Part shown: one piece after another, positions 26,509 to 35,303 of the stretch
How the letters are laid out: each line of letters starts with the position of its first letter
Position numbering within the stretch: position 1 is the first letter of the stretch
NCBI GenBank assembly: GCA_031553495.1
Contig: JAVBLN010000027.1
Span: 4,046 to 68,045 of the forward strand
DNA length: 64,000 nt
Direction of reading: 5' to 3'
From: Pinibacter sp031553495
GTDB taxonomy: Bacteria; Bacteroidota; Bacteroidia; Chitinophagales; Chitinophagaceae
The notes under the pieces: model-generated
Told to the model about the DNA's origin: nothing
The model's input: only the letters and a program-made list of their open reading frames with translations
The model's database searches: none
Position numbers and translations under genes: made by a program

Positions 26509-27102
26509 TTACTCCCCGCTCCAAGAAACTTTTTCAATAGTTATTATTGGTGTTGCGTTTTTAATTCGGGCATTCGTAATTACCTGGAAGTTCTTATTAA
26601 CTCTCCAGTACAATTTTTTTAAAAAAGCCGTATCGTTTTTTTTGTATATTTTTTCAATGTAAATACTTCGTACTTTATCAGCCTGCACAGGGTCGGGATC
26701 TATGATAACATCAATACGTTGTATTTCCAGTTCCGGGTTGTTGGTTGTATAAGTAAAGGTAGCGCTGCCCAGGGATTGATCTGCAAACGATGTTTCGTGA
26801 TATTGATTTTTCAGTTTATCGTCGTTTATTGATGGAGTCCAAAATTGTGCCGCCATGTTTTTATACTCTTCCGGCGTCATCGATGAAAAAACCGAATCCT
26901 TACCGTTTATTATAGTCTTCACTATTGGTAGCTGCAATGAGTCTACCAGCCGTACCTGGCTTTTAATATAGTCTGCCACCGGAAAAAAAAGCGTATTTGC
27001 ATTGGAGGTGTCTGCTGTAGTTTTTTCCCCGTCATTCTTGCCGGGCGTGTTGTGGCACGCTGTAAATATTGAAATTAGTATTAGAAACTGTAAGTATTTC
27101 AT
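26509..27102 (-). CDS. Uncharacterised lipoprotein
   Basis: 197 residues. It has a lipoprotein signal with the lipobox FTACHN (Cys near residue 16) followed by a polar, low-complexity stretch (PGKNDGEKTTADTSN). The rest is a mixed alpha/beta domain with the strands SATFTYTTNNPELEIQRIDV and VRSIYIEKIYKKNDT, which resembles other small Bacteroidota envelope lipoproteins. I do not recognise the family. A TAnnTTTG box ends only 4 nt before the ATG. Encoded 92 nt upstream of uvrC on the same strand, with no obvious functional link. Confidence 0.75.
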   Translation of the reverse strand: MKYLQFLILISIFTACHNTPGKNDGEKTTADTSNANTLFFPVADYIKSQVRLVDSLQLPIVKTIINGKDSVFSSMTPEEYKNMAAQFWTPSINDDKLKNQYHETSFADQSLGSATFTYTTNNPELEIQRIDVIIDPDPVQADKVRSIYIEKIYKKNDTAFLKKLYWRVNKNFQVITNARIKNATPIITIEKVSWSGE

Positions 27103-27106
27103 AGCT

Positions 27107-27114
27107 CAAAAATA
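27107..27114 (-). promoter_or_regulatory. -7 box (TATTTTTG) abutting the lipoprotein start codon
   Basis: TATTTTTG on the minus strand ends 4 nt before the ATG at 27102. If used, the transcript would be leaderless or nearly so. Confidence 0.45.
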
Positions 27115-27178
27115 ATTCTTTAAAACAATTGAAAACAGACCGATGGTAGTTGAAAGTTGAAAATTGAAAGTTGAAAGC

Positions 27179-27231
27179 GATGTATAACCGATATCTGACT
27201 TCCTACTGCCCGCTTCCTACTGTCAACCGCC
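27179..27231 (-). repeat. Module E, copy 1
   Basis: Contains GACAGTAGGAAGCGGGCAGT and AGATATCGGTTATAC on the minus strand. The same module follows the core repeat at 43808-43878. Confidence 0.7.
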
Positions 27232-27300
27232 CACTAAAGTTCCTGCCGTACAAGTGTGCGACGCAACAAAAGCTTAATAGTAGCACATATGCCCGGTACA
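27232..27300 (-). repeat. Dispersed core repeat, copy 12 (L1 with hybrid right block)
   Basis: Minus strand GCTACTATTAAGC, then TTGCGTCGCACACTTGTACG. It forms an inverted pair with copy 13 in the same gap, tails pointing outward. Confidence 0.82.
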
Positions 27301-27393
27301 TAAAAAAATCTTACTAAAAAATGGAATTATTTAACCTTTTTTAGCAGTGTAAGCCTGATTTCTTGCTGTATATAAATTTGACTATTATTTTTT

Positions 27394-27466
27394 GGGAACC
27401 GGCAGCAGATCCCTGATTAGGCTTCTGTTGTGTCACTCACTTCAACTGAAGAAATTCTAATCATCA
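27394..27466 (+). repeat. Dispersed core repeat, copy 13 (L2/R1)
   Basis: Left block GCCCTGATTAGGC-like (ATCCCTGATTAGGC) and TGTCACTCACTTCAAC. CTTCTGTTG (27423-27431 region) pairs with CAACTGAAG in 8 of 9 positions. Confidence 0.83.
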
Positions 27467-27535
27467 GCTAAAAACATTCACTGCAAAATTTGTTATAAAT
27501 CCAAATTTCAACTTTCCACTCTCGGTAGAATCCTG

Positions 27536-27543
27536 TAGGTTTG
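27536..27543 (+). promoter_or_regulatory. Probable -7 box (TAGGTTTG) for the S46 peptidase
   Basis: Exact TAnnTTTG match 21 nt upstream of the ATG at 27565. Confidence 0.5.
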
Positions 27544-27564
27544 CTGCACTAAATCTGAACAAAC

Positions 27565-29730
27565 ATGAAGAAAATTTTTGCAGTGATCGCCCTATCTGTC
27601 ACATTGCTGCGAAGCTATGCCGATGAAGGTATGTGGCTTCCAATGTTGCTGGGCCAGCAAGTGTATAACGAGATGGTTAAACGTGGCCTCAAACTGAAAC
27701 CGGAACAATTATACAGTATCAACAAAGCATCTATTAAAGATGCGATTGTTATTTTCGGAGGCGGCTGTACAGGAGAAATTGTGAGTAAGCAAGGATTGCT
27801 TTTTACCAATCACCATTGTGGATATTCCGCTATAGCTGCCGCCAGCTCAATGGAAAACAACTACCTGCGTGATGGTTTTTATGCAAAATCTTTACAGGAA
27901 GAAATTCCCGCCCAAGGAGTTTCTGTTCAGTTTTTGCTGAAGATTGAAGATGTAACCAAAGAAGTAGAAAGCGCTCTGAGCGGATTATCCGGTACGGACA
28001 GGTTGAAAAAACAGGCTGAAGTAATTGCTCAGATCAACGGACGCTATTCAGACGCTTCTCAATTTATTGAAGCAAGGGTTAGTCCGTTGTTTAAAAACAA
28101 CCAGTTTTTAGTATTTGTATACCAGCGCTATAAAGATGTTCGTCTTGTGGGTACACCTCCGGAAAGTGTTGGGAAGTTTGGTGGTGATACAGACAACTGG
28201 GAGTGGCCGCGCCACACCGGCGACTTTTCTGTATTTCGCGTTTACATGAGCAAAGATGGAAAACCTTCGGAATATTCTCCGGAGAATGTTCCTTATAAAC
28301 CAAAGTATTATTTACCGGTGTCAATTAAAGGTGTAAAGGATGGCGATTATGCTATGATATATGGTTATCCCGGTGGTACAAACCGTTATGAAACTTCCTA
28401 TGGAGTGAAGCTTTCTACCGATATCAACAATCCTTCACTGGTTAACCTGCGCGACGTGCGCCTGAAAGCCATGTTTGAAGAAATGAAGAAAGACCCTGCG
28501 GTAAAATTGCAATTGGCTTCTTCTTATGCGGGTATAGCCAACTACTGGAAGTTTTTTGACGGTGAAACAAAACAACTGTTGAAATACAAAATATTTGAAC
28601 AAAAGCAAGCGCAGGAAGCAGCTTTCCAAAAATGGGCAAACGGCAAACCTGAGTTTCAAAATGTGATGAGCGATTGGGAAAAAGCATATGCCGACTGGAG
28701 GCCTTATGCAAAGGAACGTGTGTACCTGAATGAAGGTGTAATGGGATCTCCGCTGGCATCATTTGCAGGATATTTAACACAGGTAGAAAGAGCATTGGTA
28801 GTAAGCGGAATGAAACCCGATGACGTAAAGAAAATATTGGAAGACGCGAATGCCCGCCGTAAAGATTTCCTGGCCGACGAAAACAAACCTTCCGATCAAC
28901 GTATTTTAGCGGCCACCGCACAAATGTTTTATACTGATATTGATAGAAGCCAGCATCCAATAGGGTTTTATGAAGGCCTGAAAGGAACTTATGGCGATTT
29001 GAACGATGCGGCCACTTATAAAAAATGGGCTGCGGACGTGTTTAAAAACACCATGATATTTGATGATGCCAAGTGGAGCGAATTTATGAAAAACCCTACC
29101 GCCACAGCTTTACAAGCCGATCCGGCTTTTGCATATGCAAGCGCTTTCATTAAAAATTATACAGGAAAATATCTTGCCAAATACCAGGATTTCTCCAATA
29201 AAAACAATGAGTTAGGACGTTTGTATCTGAAAGGCATTTTGCAAATGGATCCGGTGAAAGCAAAAAAAATGTATCCTGACGCCACCTTCACCATGCGTGT
29301 AAGCTATGGAAATGTAAAAAGCTATCAGCCACGCGATGCCATCAAATACGATTATGTATGTACTGCGAAAGGCGTGATGGAAAAATATGTTCCCAGCGAT
29401 TATGAGTTTGATTTGCCACAACGCTACAGGGATCTTATGAGTAAAAAAGATTTTGGTCAATACATTGATAAAAGCCGCAATGACCTTGTAGTAACCTTCA
29501 TTACTACCAACGACATAACAGGCGGCAACTCCGGTTCCCCGGTTATTGATGGAAGCGGAAACCTGATCGGCCTTGCTTTCGACGGCAACTCCGAAGCGCT
29601 GAGTCATAAGATGGCTTTCGATAAAGACCTGAACCGCACCATATGCGTGGACGTGCGCTATGTGCTGTGGTGTATTGATAAATTAGGAGGTGCAAAAAAC
29701 CTGATCAACGAATTGACATTAGTGAAATAG
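27565..29730 (+). CDS. S46-family dipeptidyl-peptidase, DPP7-like
   Basis: 721 residues with a signal peptide before ADEGMWLP, the usual mature start of the family. The S46 triad region is complete: TNHHCGYSAI (81-90), GGDTDNWEWPRHTGDFSVF for the Asp, and TGGNSGSPV with Ser656. These periplasmic enzymes remove dipeptides from the N-terminus of peptides. The residue that separates DPP7 from Asp/Glu-specific DPP11 is Gly674 here (GLAFDGN), not Arg, which favours DPP7-type preference for hydrophobic P1 residues. That subtype call is inference from one position. A strong terminator follows. Confidence 0.92.
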   Translation: MKKIFAVIALSVTLLRSYADEGMWLPMLLGQQVYNEMVKRGLKLKPEQLYSINKASIKDAIVIFGGGCTGEIVSKQGLLFTNHHCGYSAIAAASSMENNYLRDGFYAKSLQEEIPAQGVSVQFLLKIEDVTKEVESALSGLSGTDRLKKQAEVIAQINGRYSDASQFIEARVSPLFKNNQFLVFVYQRYKDVRLVGTPPESVGKFGGDTDNWEWPRHTGDFSVFRVYMSKDGKPSEYSPENVPYKPKYYLPVSIKGVKDGDYAMIYGYPGGTNRYETSYGVKLSTDINNPSLVNLRDVRLKAMFEEMKKDPAVKLQLASSYAGIANYWKFFDGETKQLLKYKIFEQKQAQEAAFQKWANGKPEFQNVMSDWEKAYADWRPYAKERVYLNEGVMGSPLASFAGYLTQVERALVVSGMKPDDVKKILEDANARRKDFLADENKPSDQRILAATAQMFYTDIDRSQHPIGFYEGLKGTYGDLNDAATYKKWAADVFKNTMIFDDAKWSEFMKNPTATALQADPAFAYASAFIKNYTGKYLAKYQDFSNKNNELGRLYLKGILQMDPVKAKKMYPDATFTMRVSYGNVKSYQPRDAIKYDYVCTAKGVMEKYVPSDYEFDLPQRYRDLMSKKDFGQYIDKSRNDLVVTFITTNDITGGNSGSPVIDGSGNLIGLAFDGNSEALSHKMAFDKDLNRTICVDVRYVLWCIDKLGGAKNLINELTLVK

Positions 29731-29750
29731 CAGTCACAGATCGGCTTTAA

Positions 29751-29790
29751 AAAAATCAGAAGTTAGGCATTCTAACTTCTGATTTTTTTT
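29751..29790 (+). terminator. Strong bidirectional Rho-independent terminator after the S46 gene
   Basis: Sixteen-base complementary arms (29751-29766 and 29772-29787) with a 5-nt loop GCATT, flanked by an A-run on the left and eight Ts on the right. Confidence 0.93.
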
Positions 29791-29862
29791 GGTAACCGGC
29801 TTCTGTGCCCTGATTGAACAACCGTTGCGACGCTCCGTTCAACGGTAGTAATGCTGTTGAGC
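29791..29862 (+). repeat. Dispersed core repeat, copy 14 (L2 variant/R2)
   Basis: Contains the cleanest hairpin of the family: CCGTTG and CAACGG are perfect complements around CGACGCTCCGTT. Ends ATGCTGTTGAGC. Abuts the terminator. Confidence 0.83.
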
Positions 29863-30080
29863 GGCTCATAACTCATATGCAACCGCTATCGAAATATACA
29901 AGTTAATATTTCAACCAATAGAATTGATACGTAGCCGCAATCAAATGCGCAAAACAAAATAGGAATGCTTATTTATAGTGTTTATTTAGGTTCTGCAAGA
30001 CAACTTGTTATTCTTTAAAACGACCTCTGAAATGCGAATTCCCGCTGCTGTCATTAATAAAGCATACTGCCTCTAAAGCG

Positions 30081-30139
30081 TTGAATAGAATTCCCCTTGC
30101 TGAAGTCACAGTAGTACAAAAGCTTAATCAGGGCGCTAC
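30081..30139 (-). repeat. Dispersed core repeat, copy 15 (degenerate L2)
   Basis: Minus strand GCGCCCTGATTAAGC followed by TTTTGTACTACTGTGACTTC; recognisable but diverged. Confidence 0.6.
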
Positions 30140-30168
30140 CCGCGATCGGGCCGTCATCGATCGCGGGT
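30138..30168. repeat. Perfect 11-bp hairpin
   Basis: ACCCGCGATCG (30138-30148) and CGATCGCGGGT (30158-30168) are exact complements. Followed by GTGCTTTTTG, so it may end transcription coming from the left. Confidence 0.75.
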
Positions 30169-30321
30169 GTGCTTTTTGTTTCTTTTTGCACAAGCAAAAA
30201 GAAAAATACTTTTAATAGATAAATTTTCTTTTAAGCGAATTTCCTGTATAGCATTTCATAGGTTTCTTGCAGACACTAAGTGTGTGGCTAAGCCTGTGCC
30301 TGTTATGAGTGTTCGAAATCC

Positions 30322-30386
30322 GCCGTTGTTGCGTGTGTAGGGCGGCCATTGTGCAGGGCACACCAACAACCAATTGGTTTCTTAGC
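30322..30386 (+). repeat. Module F, copy 1
   Basis: GTTGTTGCGTGTGTAGGGCG and CACACCAACAACCAA arms are partly complementary. A second copy in the same orientation is at 43990-44045. Confidence 0.7.
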
Positions 30387-30391
30387 AAGGC

Positions 30392-30997
30392 TTACACAGG
30401 AACATTATCTTTCCATGCCCAAAGATGCATACATGCGTAGGTTCTGTAAGGGCTCCATTTGCCGGAGATCTTTAAGATACGTTCACGAAGTTTTTTCTTG
30501 TCCTCTGTTTTCAGTTTATACAGTTTGATCATAGCCGATTGTATGCCCCAGTCGTCGATAGCAAATACATCTTCACGGCCAAGCGTAAACATCAGGATCA
30601 TCTCTGTTGTCCAGCGGCCTACACCTTTTATTTGGGTGAGGTAGGCAATAACTTCATCATTGCTCATTTTATCCAGCTTCTTTTTGTCCATGCCTTGCGT
30701 GGTTGCAAACTCCGCTACATTGTGTACATAACTAGCTTTGGCATTAGATAAACCGATGGAACGCAATGTTTCAAGAGGGGTGTCTAAAATTTGTTTTGGT
30801 TTCGGCTCTTTGCCGCCATATAGATTAAGGAAACGGCTATGAATAACCGCAGCAACTTTAGTAGAAAGCTGCTGGCTCATAATAGAACTTATTAAACTCA
30901 TATACACATTCTTTCTGCCGTTTAACACAACAGGTTCGCCGGACTGTAATAGTGCTTGTAATTTTTTATCCTTTGAAAGGTGCTGAATATAGTGCAT
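30392..30997 (-). CDS. DNA-3-methyladenine glycosylase II (AlkA-like, HhH-GPD)
   Basis: 201 residues, a compact HhH-GPD protein without the N-terminal Ada-like part of E. coli AlkA. SLISSIMSQQLSTKVA is the typical first helix. The helix-hairpin-helix is LTQIKGVGRWTTEMILMF, followed by the catalytic Asp in VFAIDDWG (about residue 150). Such enzymes excise alkylated purines, starting base excision repair in the cytoplasm. It has no iron-sulfur cysteines, so it is not an EndoIII/MutY type. Single gene with repeats on both sides. Confidence 0.9.
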   Translation of the reverse strand: MHYIQHLSKDKKLQALLQSGEPVVLNGRKNVYMSLISSIMSQQLSTKVAAVIHSRFLNLYGGKEPKPKQILDTPLETLRSIGLSNAKASYVHNVAEFATTQGMDKKKLDKMSNDEVIAYLTQIKGVGRWTTEMILMFTLGREDVFAIDDWGIQSAMIKLYKLKTEDKKKLRERILKISGKWSPYRTYACMHLWAWKDNVPV

Positions 30998-31093
30998 GAC
31001 AGATAGTTGTATGATTAAATTATTGCCTGAATTTAATTCAAATTTTGCACGTAAATAGTTTTCTTTTTAGTGGAAAGTTGAAAACTGAGAGTG

Positions 31094-31177
31094 CTTGTTC
31101 AATGGGGAGTTGAGAATGCTTTATACACTGATTACAAGCCAAAACAAAAAGCACTTATTACTCAAAACTCATAACTT
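31094..31177 (-). repeat. Tail module A, copy 3
   Basis: Minus-oriented module joined to core repeat copy 16, with GAATGCTTTATACACTGATT on the plus strand; same order core-then-tail as at 664-817. Confidence 0.78.
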
Positions 31178-31250
31178 GCCCAATAGCATTACTGCCGTAC
31201 AAGTGAGTGACACAACGATGATGCCATGAAATACCTCCGCTGGTTCCATA
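31178..31250 (-). repeat. Dispersed core repeat, copy 16 (L3/R1 hybrid)
   Basis: Minus strand TTTCATGGCATCATCG (L3) joined to TGTCACTCACTTGTACGG (R1). This combination is seen nowhere else in the window. Confidence 0.87.
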
Positions 31251-31281
31251 AGAAAAATTCCAACATTCATAGCCGCCTTAC

Positions 31282-32787
31282 TTACTTTATAAACCGTCCT
31301 ACCACAGGCATTTTTTGAAATTCTTTGCGCTCAACTTTGAGTATGAATGTAATGAATGCAATTAGTAGCAGCGTGCCAAATGCCAGGCCGGCGAACTTGT
31401 ATGGAACAATAAACGTGAATAATTTTTGTACAAAGAACAGCAGTAAAACAATCACAATATATGCCAGCAATTTTTTCCATGCGTAAGGCACGGGGTACGC
31501 TTTTTGGCCCCAAACAAATGAAATGACCATCATTGTGGCGTAGCATGTGCAGGTGGCCCAGGCGCATGCGGAATATCCAAAACGCGGAATTAAAAAATAA
31601 TTCATCAACAGTGTTATTCCCGCTCCTATAATAGTGATGTATGCGCCGGCCATGGTGCGGTTACTGAGCTTATACCAAATAGATAGATTGTAGTAGATGC
31701 CGAGGAATATATTAGCCAAAAGCAATACCGGTACCACTTTCAGACCTGTCCACATTTCAGGGTTTTGAATAAAATGTTTCCATAGATCCAGGTATAACAC
31801 TACTACCAGGAACATAATGCAAACTGTGATCACAAAAAATTTCATGACACGTGCATAGGTTCTTTGCGGATTGCTGCCTTCGGCCTGTTTAAAAAAGAAA
31901 GGCTCTGCTCCCATTCGAAATGCCTGCACAAATAATGAAATCAACAGCGATAATTTGTAGCAGGCGCTATATATACCAACGTCCAGTTTTTTTGCTTCGG
32001 CAGTGGCCGCCGGCGACCACCAGCCAAGCATAATTCTGTCGAATGTTTCGTTGATAACGCCGCCAAACCCTACAATAATTAATGGTAGAGAATAGATCAT
32101 CATTTCCTTCCACAGATTGTAATCGAATTTCCAGGAGAAAGAAAAAAATGTTTTTGACAACATTATAAACGTAAATAGCGATTGCAAAAGGTTCGCGATA
32201 ATTACATATCCTACACCAATGTCTTCATTATAAAAAATAGAGACCGGGTGGTGCGGATTGGCTTTTTTAAAAGCTGGGAGAAAGCTGAAAAAGAAAAAGA
32301 CAATAGCAATATTGATGAGTATTCCCGCGATTCGTATTACAGCGAATTTTATTGGTCGGCCTTCGAGACGCAGCTTGGCAAAAGGCAAAGCGGTGAGCGC
32401 ATCCAGCGAAATAATGAATATACTCCAGGTTACATATTCGGGATGTTCGCTAATGGTGAGAAGCGACGCAATCTGATGGCGCCCAACATACATGAGCGAT
32501 GCAAGCATTAGCGTGGAAATTATTATAGATATGCAACTGGTGCTGTACACCTGGCCTTTATATTGCTCACGCTGCATGTAGCGGAAGAAGGCTGTTTCCA
32601 AACCATATGTAAAAATGACATTGAGAAAAGGAATAGCGGCATACACTATACTCATTTCACCATAATCAGCTCCAGATAGTTTTGCCGTAAGGTAGGGTGT
32701 TAATAAATAATTTAAAAACCTGGCTGCTATAGAACTGGCACCATACCAAAAAGTTTGAGATGCCAAAGATTTTATACTACTGCTCAA
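31282..32787 (-). CDS. Oligosaccharide flippase / polysaccharide biosynthesis membrane protein
   Basis: 501 residues with about 14 hydrophobic segments spread along the whole length. The N-terminus SLASQTFWYGASSIAARFLNYLLTPYLT is typical of Wzx/MATE-like polysaccharide exporters of the MOP superfamily, which move lipid-linked sugars across the inner membrane. The start is a TTG at 32787: the only nearby ATG (32792) is out of frame, and a TAnnTTTG box lies at 32805-32812. No other sugar gene is adjacent, so this is a stand-alone member distinct from the one at 55635. Confidence 0.85.
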   Translation of the reverse strand: MSSSIKSLASQTFWYGASSIAARFLNYLLTPYLTAKLSGADYGEMSIVYAAIPFLNVIFTYGLETAFFRYMQREQYKGQVYSTSCISIIISTLMLASLMYVGRHQIASLLTISEHPEYVTWSIFIISLDALTALPFAKLRLEGRPIKFAVIRIAGILINIAIVFFFFSFLPAFKKANPHHPVSIFYNEDIGVGYVIIANLLQSLFTFIMLSKTFFSFSWKFDYNLWKEMMIYSLPLIIVGFGGVINETFDRIMLGWWSPAATAEAKKLDVGIYSACYKLSLLISLFVQAFRMGAEPFFFKQAEGSNPQRTYARVMKFFVITVCIMFLVVVLYLDLWKHFIQNPEMWTGLKVVPVLLLANIFLGIYYNLSIWYKLSNRTMAGAYITIIGAGITLLMNYFLIPRFGYSACAWATCTCYATMMVISFVWGQKAYPVPYAWKKLLAYIVIVLLLFFVQKLFTFIVPYKFAGLAFGTLLLIAFITFILKVERKEFQKMPVVGRFIK

Positions 32788-32804
32788 TTCATCTATTGTT
32801 TTAG

Positions 32805-32812
32805 CAAATGTA
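32805..32812 (-). promoter_or_regulatory. -7 box (TACATTTG) that supports a TTG start for the flippase
   Basis: Exact TAnnTTTG on the minus strand, 18 nt upstream of the TTG at 32787. Confidence 0.5.
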
Positions 32813-32962
32813 AATATTTAGTTGTGAATAGGGAATGGTGGGGTTATTTGAGAATTGAGAGTGTTTTGATAAAAGATCATCGGAAATGTAAAATTCAATA
32901 ATTATAAGTAGGGTTGAAACCATAATCAAACTCAACAGACTGCATTCCAGATTTCAGATTGC

Positions 32963-34483
32963 TCACACTACTGTGATTTCAGTAAAGGGAATTTTTTCGT
33001 GATCGCTGTCTTCAACCCAAACCGACACCGAGCATGGCAGCACATGAAATTCGCCATAACCATTTTCATCAATCATAACGCTGCCTTTATAATGATTCAA
33101 ATAATCAATGAATTTTTTACCGGCATGCCGTTTCCCCATTTCCATATACTTATGAGCTTCGCTTTCGTTAGAAATAAGTACCGCCAAACCTGAGTTCGCA
33201 AAATCATCAATACCTTCTCTTACCCAGCCAATGCAATTGCGATCATCAAAATAATCACGTTGTAAACCGTATGCATATCCTTTTCTTAAGAGCAGCAGCA
33301 TTTCCAATTCTTCCACTTTTGGCAAATGTATTTCATAATCATTTCCGTCAAATCCTTTGCCGGTGTATTCGCTGCCATACAGGTCAGGATGAAAAATACA
33401 CGGATAACCATCCTGCCGTAGTAAAATAATCGCATAGGCAATGGGCTTAAACCAATGTTCCACTACAGCTTCCAAAGCTTGTAATGGTTGTGTATCGTGG
33501 TTTTCAACAAACGTTACGGAAAGCTCCGGCTTCGCGGCAACAAGCGTATCATTGAATATGGTGGTAAGATCAAAATTACTTCCGTTTTTTGAAGCATAAT
33601 GAAACTTGTGATGCAGCACGGGATCAAACAAATGCATTCTGCCTTCAGTAATATCAATATACTTCAGCAACGGTTCATTGGTTTCTGTAAACCAGCATTC
33701 ACCCACAAAAAATAATTCCGGATTGATGTGCTTTTTCACATAATCAATCCAGCCGTTCAGAAATTGAGTGGGAATATGCTTTACCGCATCCAATCTTATA
33801 CCATCGAATTGTACAATGTTATAATACCACCTGATCCATTTTTTTACTTCCCTTCTCACAGCAGGATTTCTGTAATTGATATCGCAATGCATGAGAAAAT
33901 CGTAGTTGCCTTTTTCATCGTGAAAAACCTCCTGCCAGTTATCACCAAATTTATTTTGTAAGCAGTAGATCTGTTGCCGGCCATCTTCATTGCAGTCAAA
34001 ACCGGTGAAGCAATTATGATCCCAATAAAATGTGGAATATTTTCCCTTGCGGGCAGGAAATGTAAAACGTGTGTGCGCTTCCATTTCAATTATATCGCTT
34101 GTAAATTCATTTCTGTTATCGCCATCAACTTTGCGGGCCTTTACCAATTCTTTTTCTCCACCTGCCATATGATTAAGCACTACATCGATGTATACCCTTA
34201 AACCCGCTGCCTTAGCGGCTTTTACCGCATCAATGTATTCACCTTTCGTTCCATACTTAGTGCTCACTGTACCTTGTTGATAAAACTCTCCCAAATCAAA
34301 AAGGTCGTACACATCATAACCTTCCGATGCCTTGCCTTTCAAGCCTTTATAAGCTGGCGGCAACCAAAGTGATGTTATGCCAAGACCGGTAAGTACCTGA
34401 GCCTGTTTTTTCAATTCATTCCATAAACAGCCATCCGGCGCACAATACCACTCAAAAAACTGCATCATTGTTTTATTCTGCAT
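32963..34483 (-). CDS. Cytoplasmic alpha-amylase, GH13 (subfamily 5-like)
   Basis: 506 residues without signal peptide, opening MQNKTMMQFFEWYCAPDG as in intracellular GH13_5 amylases. The four conserved regions are DVVLNH (100-105), FDGIRLDAVKH with nucleophile Asp232, FVGECW with acid/base Glu262, and FVENHDT with Asp330. It hydrolyses alpha-1,4 glucans such as glycogen or imported maltooligosaccharides. A C-terminal beta-sandwich ends around YGEFHVLPCSVSVWVE. No PUL partner is adjacent; the gene is flanked by a flippase and a long repeat-filled gap. Confidence 0.94.
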   Translation of the reverse strand: MQNKTMMQFFEWYCAPDGCLWNELKKQAQVLTGLGITSLWLPPAYKGLKGKASEGYDVYDLFDLGEFYQQGTVSTKYGTKGEYIDAVKAAKAAGLRVYIDVVLNHMAGGEKELVKARKVDGDNRNEFTSDIIEMEAHTRFTFPARKGKYSTFYWDHNCFTGFDCNEDGRQQIYCLQNKFGDNWQEVFHDEKGNYDFLMHCDINYRNPAVRREVKKWIRWYYNIVQFDGIRLDAVKHIPTQFLNGWIDYVKKHINPELFFVGECWFTETNEPLLKYIDITEGRMHLFDPVLHHKFHYASKNGSNFDLTTIFNDTLVAAKPELSVTFVENHDTQPLQALEAVVEHWFKPIAYAIILLRQDGYPCIFHPDLYGSEYTGKGFDGNDYEIHLPKVEELEMLLLLRKGYAYGLQRDYFDDRNCIGWVREGIDDFANSGLAVLISNESEAHKYMEMGKRHAGKKFIDYLNHYKGSVMIDENGYGEFHVLPCSVSVWVEDSDHEKIPFTEITVV

Positions 34484-34576
34484 GTTGATTTACAATTAAT
34501 CAGTTTTACAAATGTTATTTTCCTGTTGGGCTTACAGCTAAAGCTCAATTTTGCAGCAGTACAAATTTTTAAAGTT

Positions 34577-34656
34577 GTTATTATGAGACCGGCGGCAGAG
34601 CCTTGATTGGGCTTAGGTTGCGACGCTCCGTTCATCGGTTGAATATCTATTAAGCC
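34577..34656 (+). repeat. Dispersed core repeat, copy 17 (L2/R2)
   Basis: AGCCTTGATTGGGCT forms a 4-bp stem with 7-nt loop; then TTGCGACGCTCCGTTCATCG and ATCTATTAAGC. Preceded by TTATTATGAG as in other L2 copies. Confidence 0.87.
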
Positions 34657-35025
34657 CTGAAAATTATAACTGCAAAATTTGCGTTAATTTTTTTTAATTT
34701 AATTGCTTCACGGATAAAATAAAAAATCATTCCAATTTTTTCAGCTTATTTTTTTGATAAAAATTTTTAAATGAATTTTTAAATCCACGTAAAAAGCGCA
34801 GCTGCTGAAACATGGTTTTAACTATTTTAAAATCAGGGAATAGGAGAATTTTAAAAAGCAAACAGCAGCGATATTATGTGTCTGTAGCGGGTATTATGTA
34901 AGGTACGGAGGGTAAAATATATGGATAAACCTCACCGGCAAATTAATAATTTAATAATCTGTTATACAATTGAGACGAATAAAAGTTTAAAAAATGTTAT
35001 TGATACACAACTGCTGCTTTTGTTG

Positions 35026-35150
35026 CAGGTTACTGGTAGCAAGCGCCAGGAACCTGATACAATTTCTAACAACTTGAATAATGTAGCGTTTGCCCTAACT
35101 GAATTACCAGCAACTTGCAACCGGCAACTTGCAACTTGTGACTTGCCCTC
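35026..35150 (-). repeat. Module D, copy 1
   Basis: About 100 bp shared with 39008-39122 in inverted orientation, including AAACGCTACATTA and TTAGAAATTGT strings. It again lies on the right side of a core repeat. Confidence 0.75.
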
Positions 35151-35152
35151 AG

Positions 35153-35222
35153 CCGAATAGCATTACTACCGTACAAGTGAGTGACACAACGATGCTTAAT
35201 AGTAGCAATACCGCCGATACCA
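35153..35222 (-). repeat. Dispersed core repeat, copy 18 (L1/R1)
   Basis: Near-consensus minus copy, partner of copy 17 in the same gap, followed on its own strand by module D. Confidence 0.9.
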
Positions 35223-35303
35223 AAAAGATATTGCACTTTCTTATATTGTGCAAGGCAAGAGTATACTCAACTCTCCATTCAATAAGTACTTGCAGCTTTC
35301 AAC

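Larger units (their letters stand above)
27103..27564. other. 462-bp divergent intergenic region
   Basis: It holds a short-period repeat (TTGAAAGTTGAAAATTGAAA, 27149-27178), a minus module E with core repeat 12, then core repeat 13 in plus orientation, and the S46 peptidase promoter. No gene was found. Confidence 0.6.
29863..30391. other. Convergent gap between S46 and 3-methyladenine glycosylase genes
   Basis: Contains a degenerate minus core repeat (30081-30139), an 11-bp perfect hairpin (30138-30168), an A/T-rich TTTCTTTTTGC / GCAAAAAGAAA hairpin (about 30179-30205) and module F. No gene was found. Confidence 0.6.
34484..35303. other. 820-bp intergenic region, the longest gene-free stretch
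   Basis: Holds core repeat copy 17, then about 370 bp of AT-rich sequence with no recognised feature, then module D with core repeat copy 18. The small frame at 34921-35160 lies mostly in repeat sequence and is not called. Confidence 0.6.
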
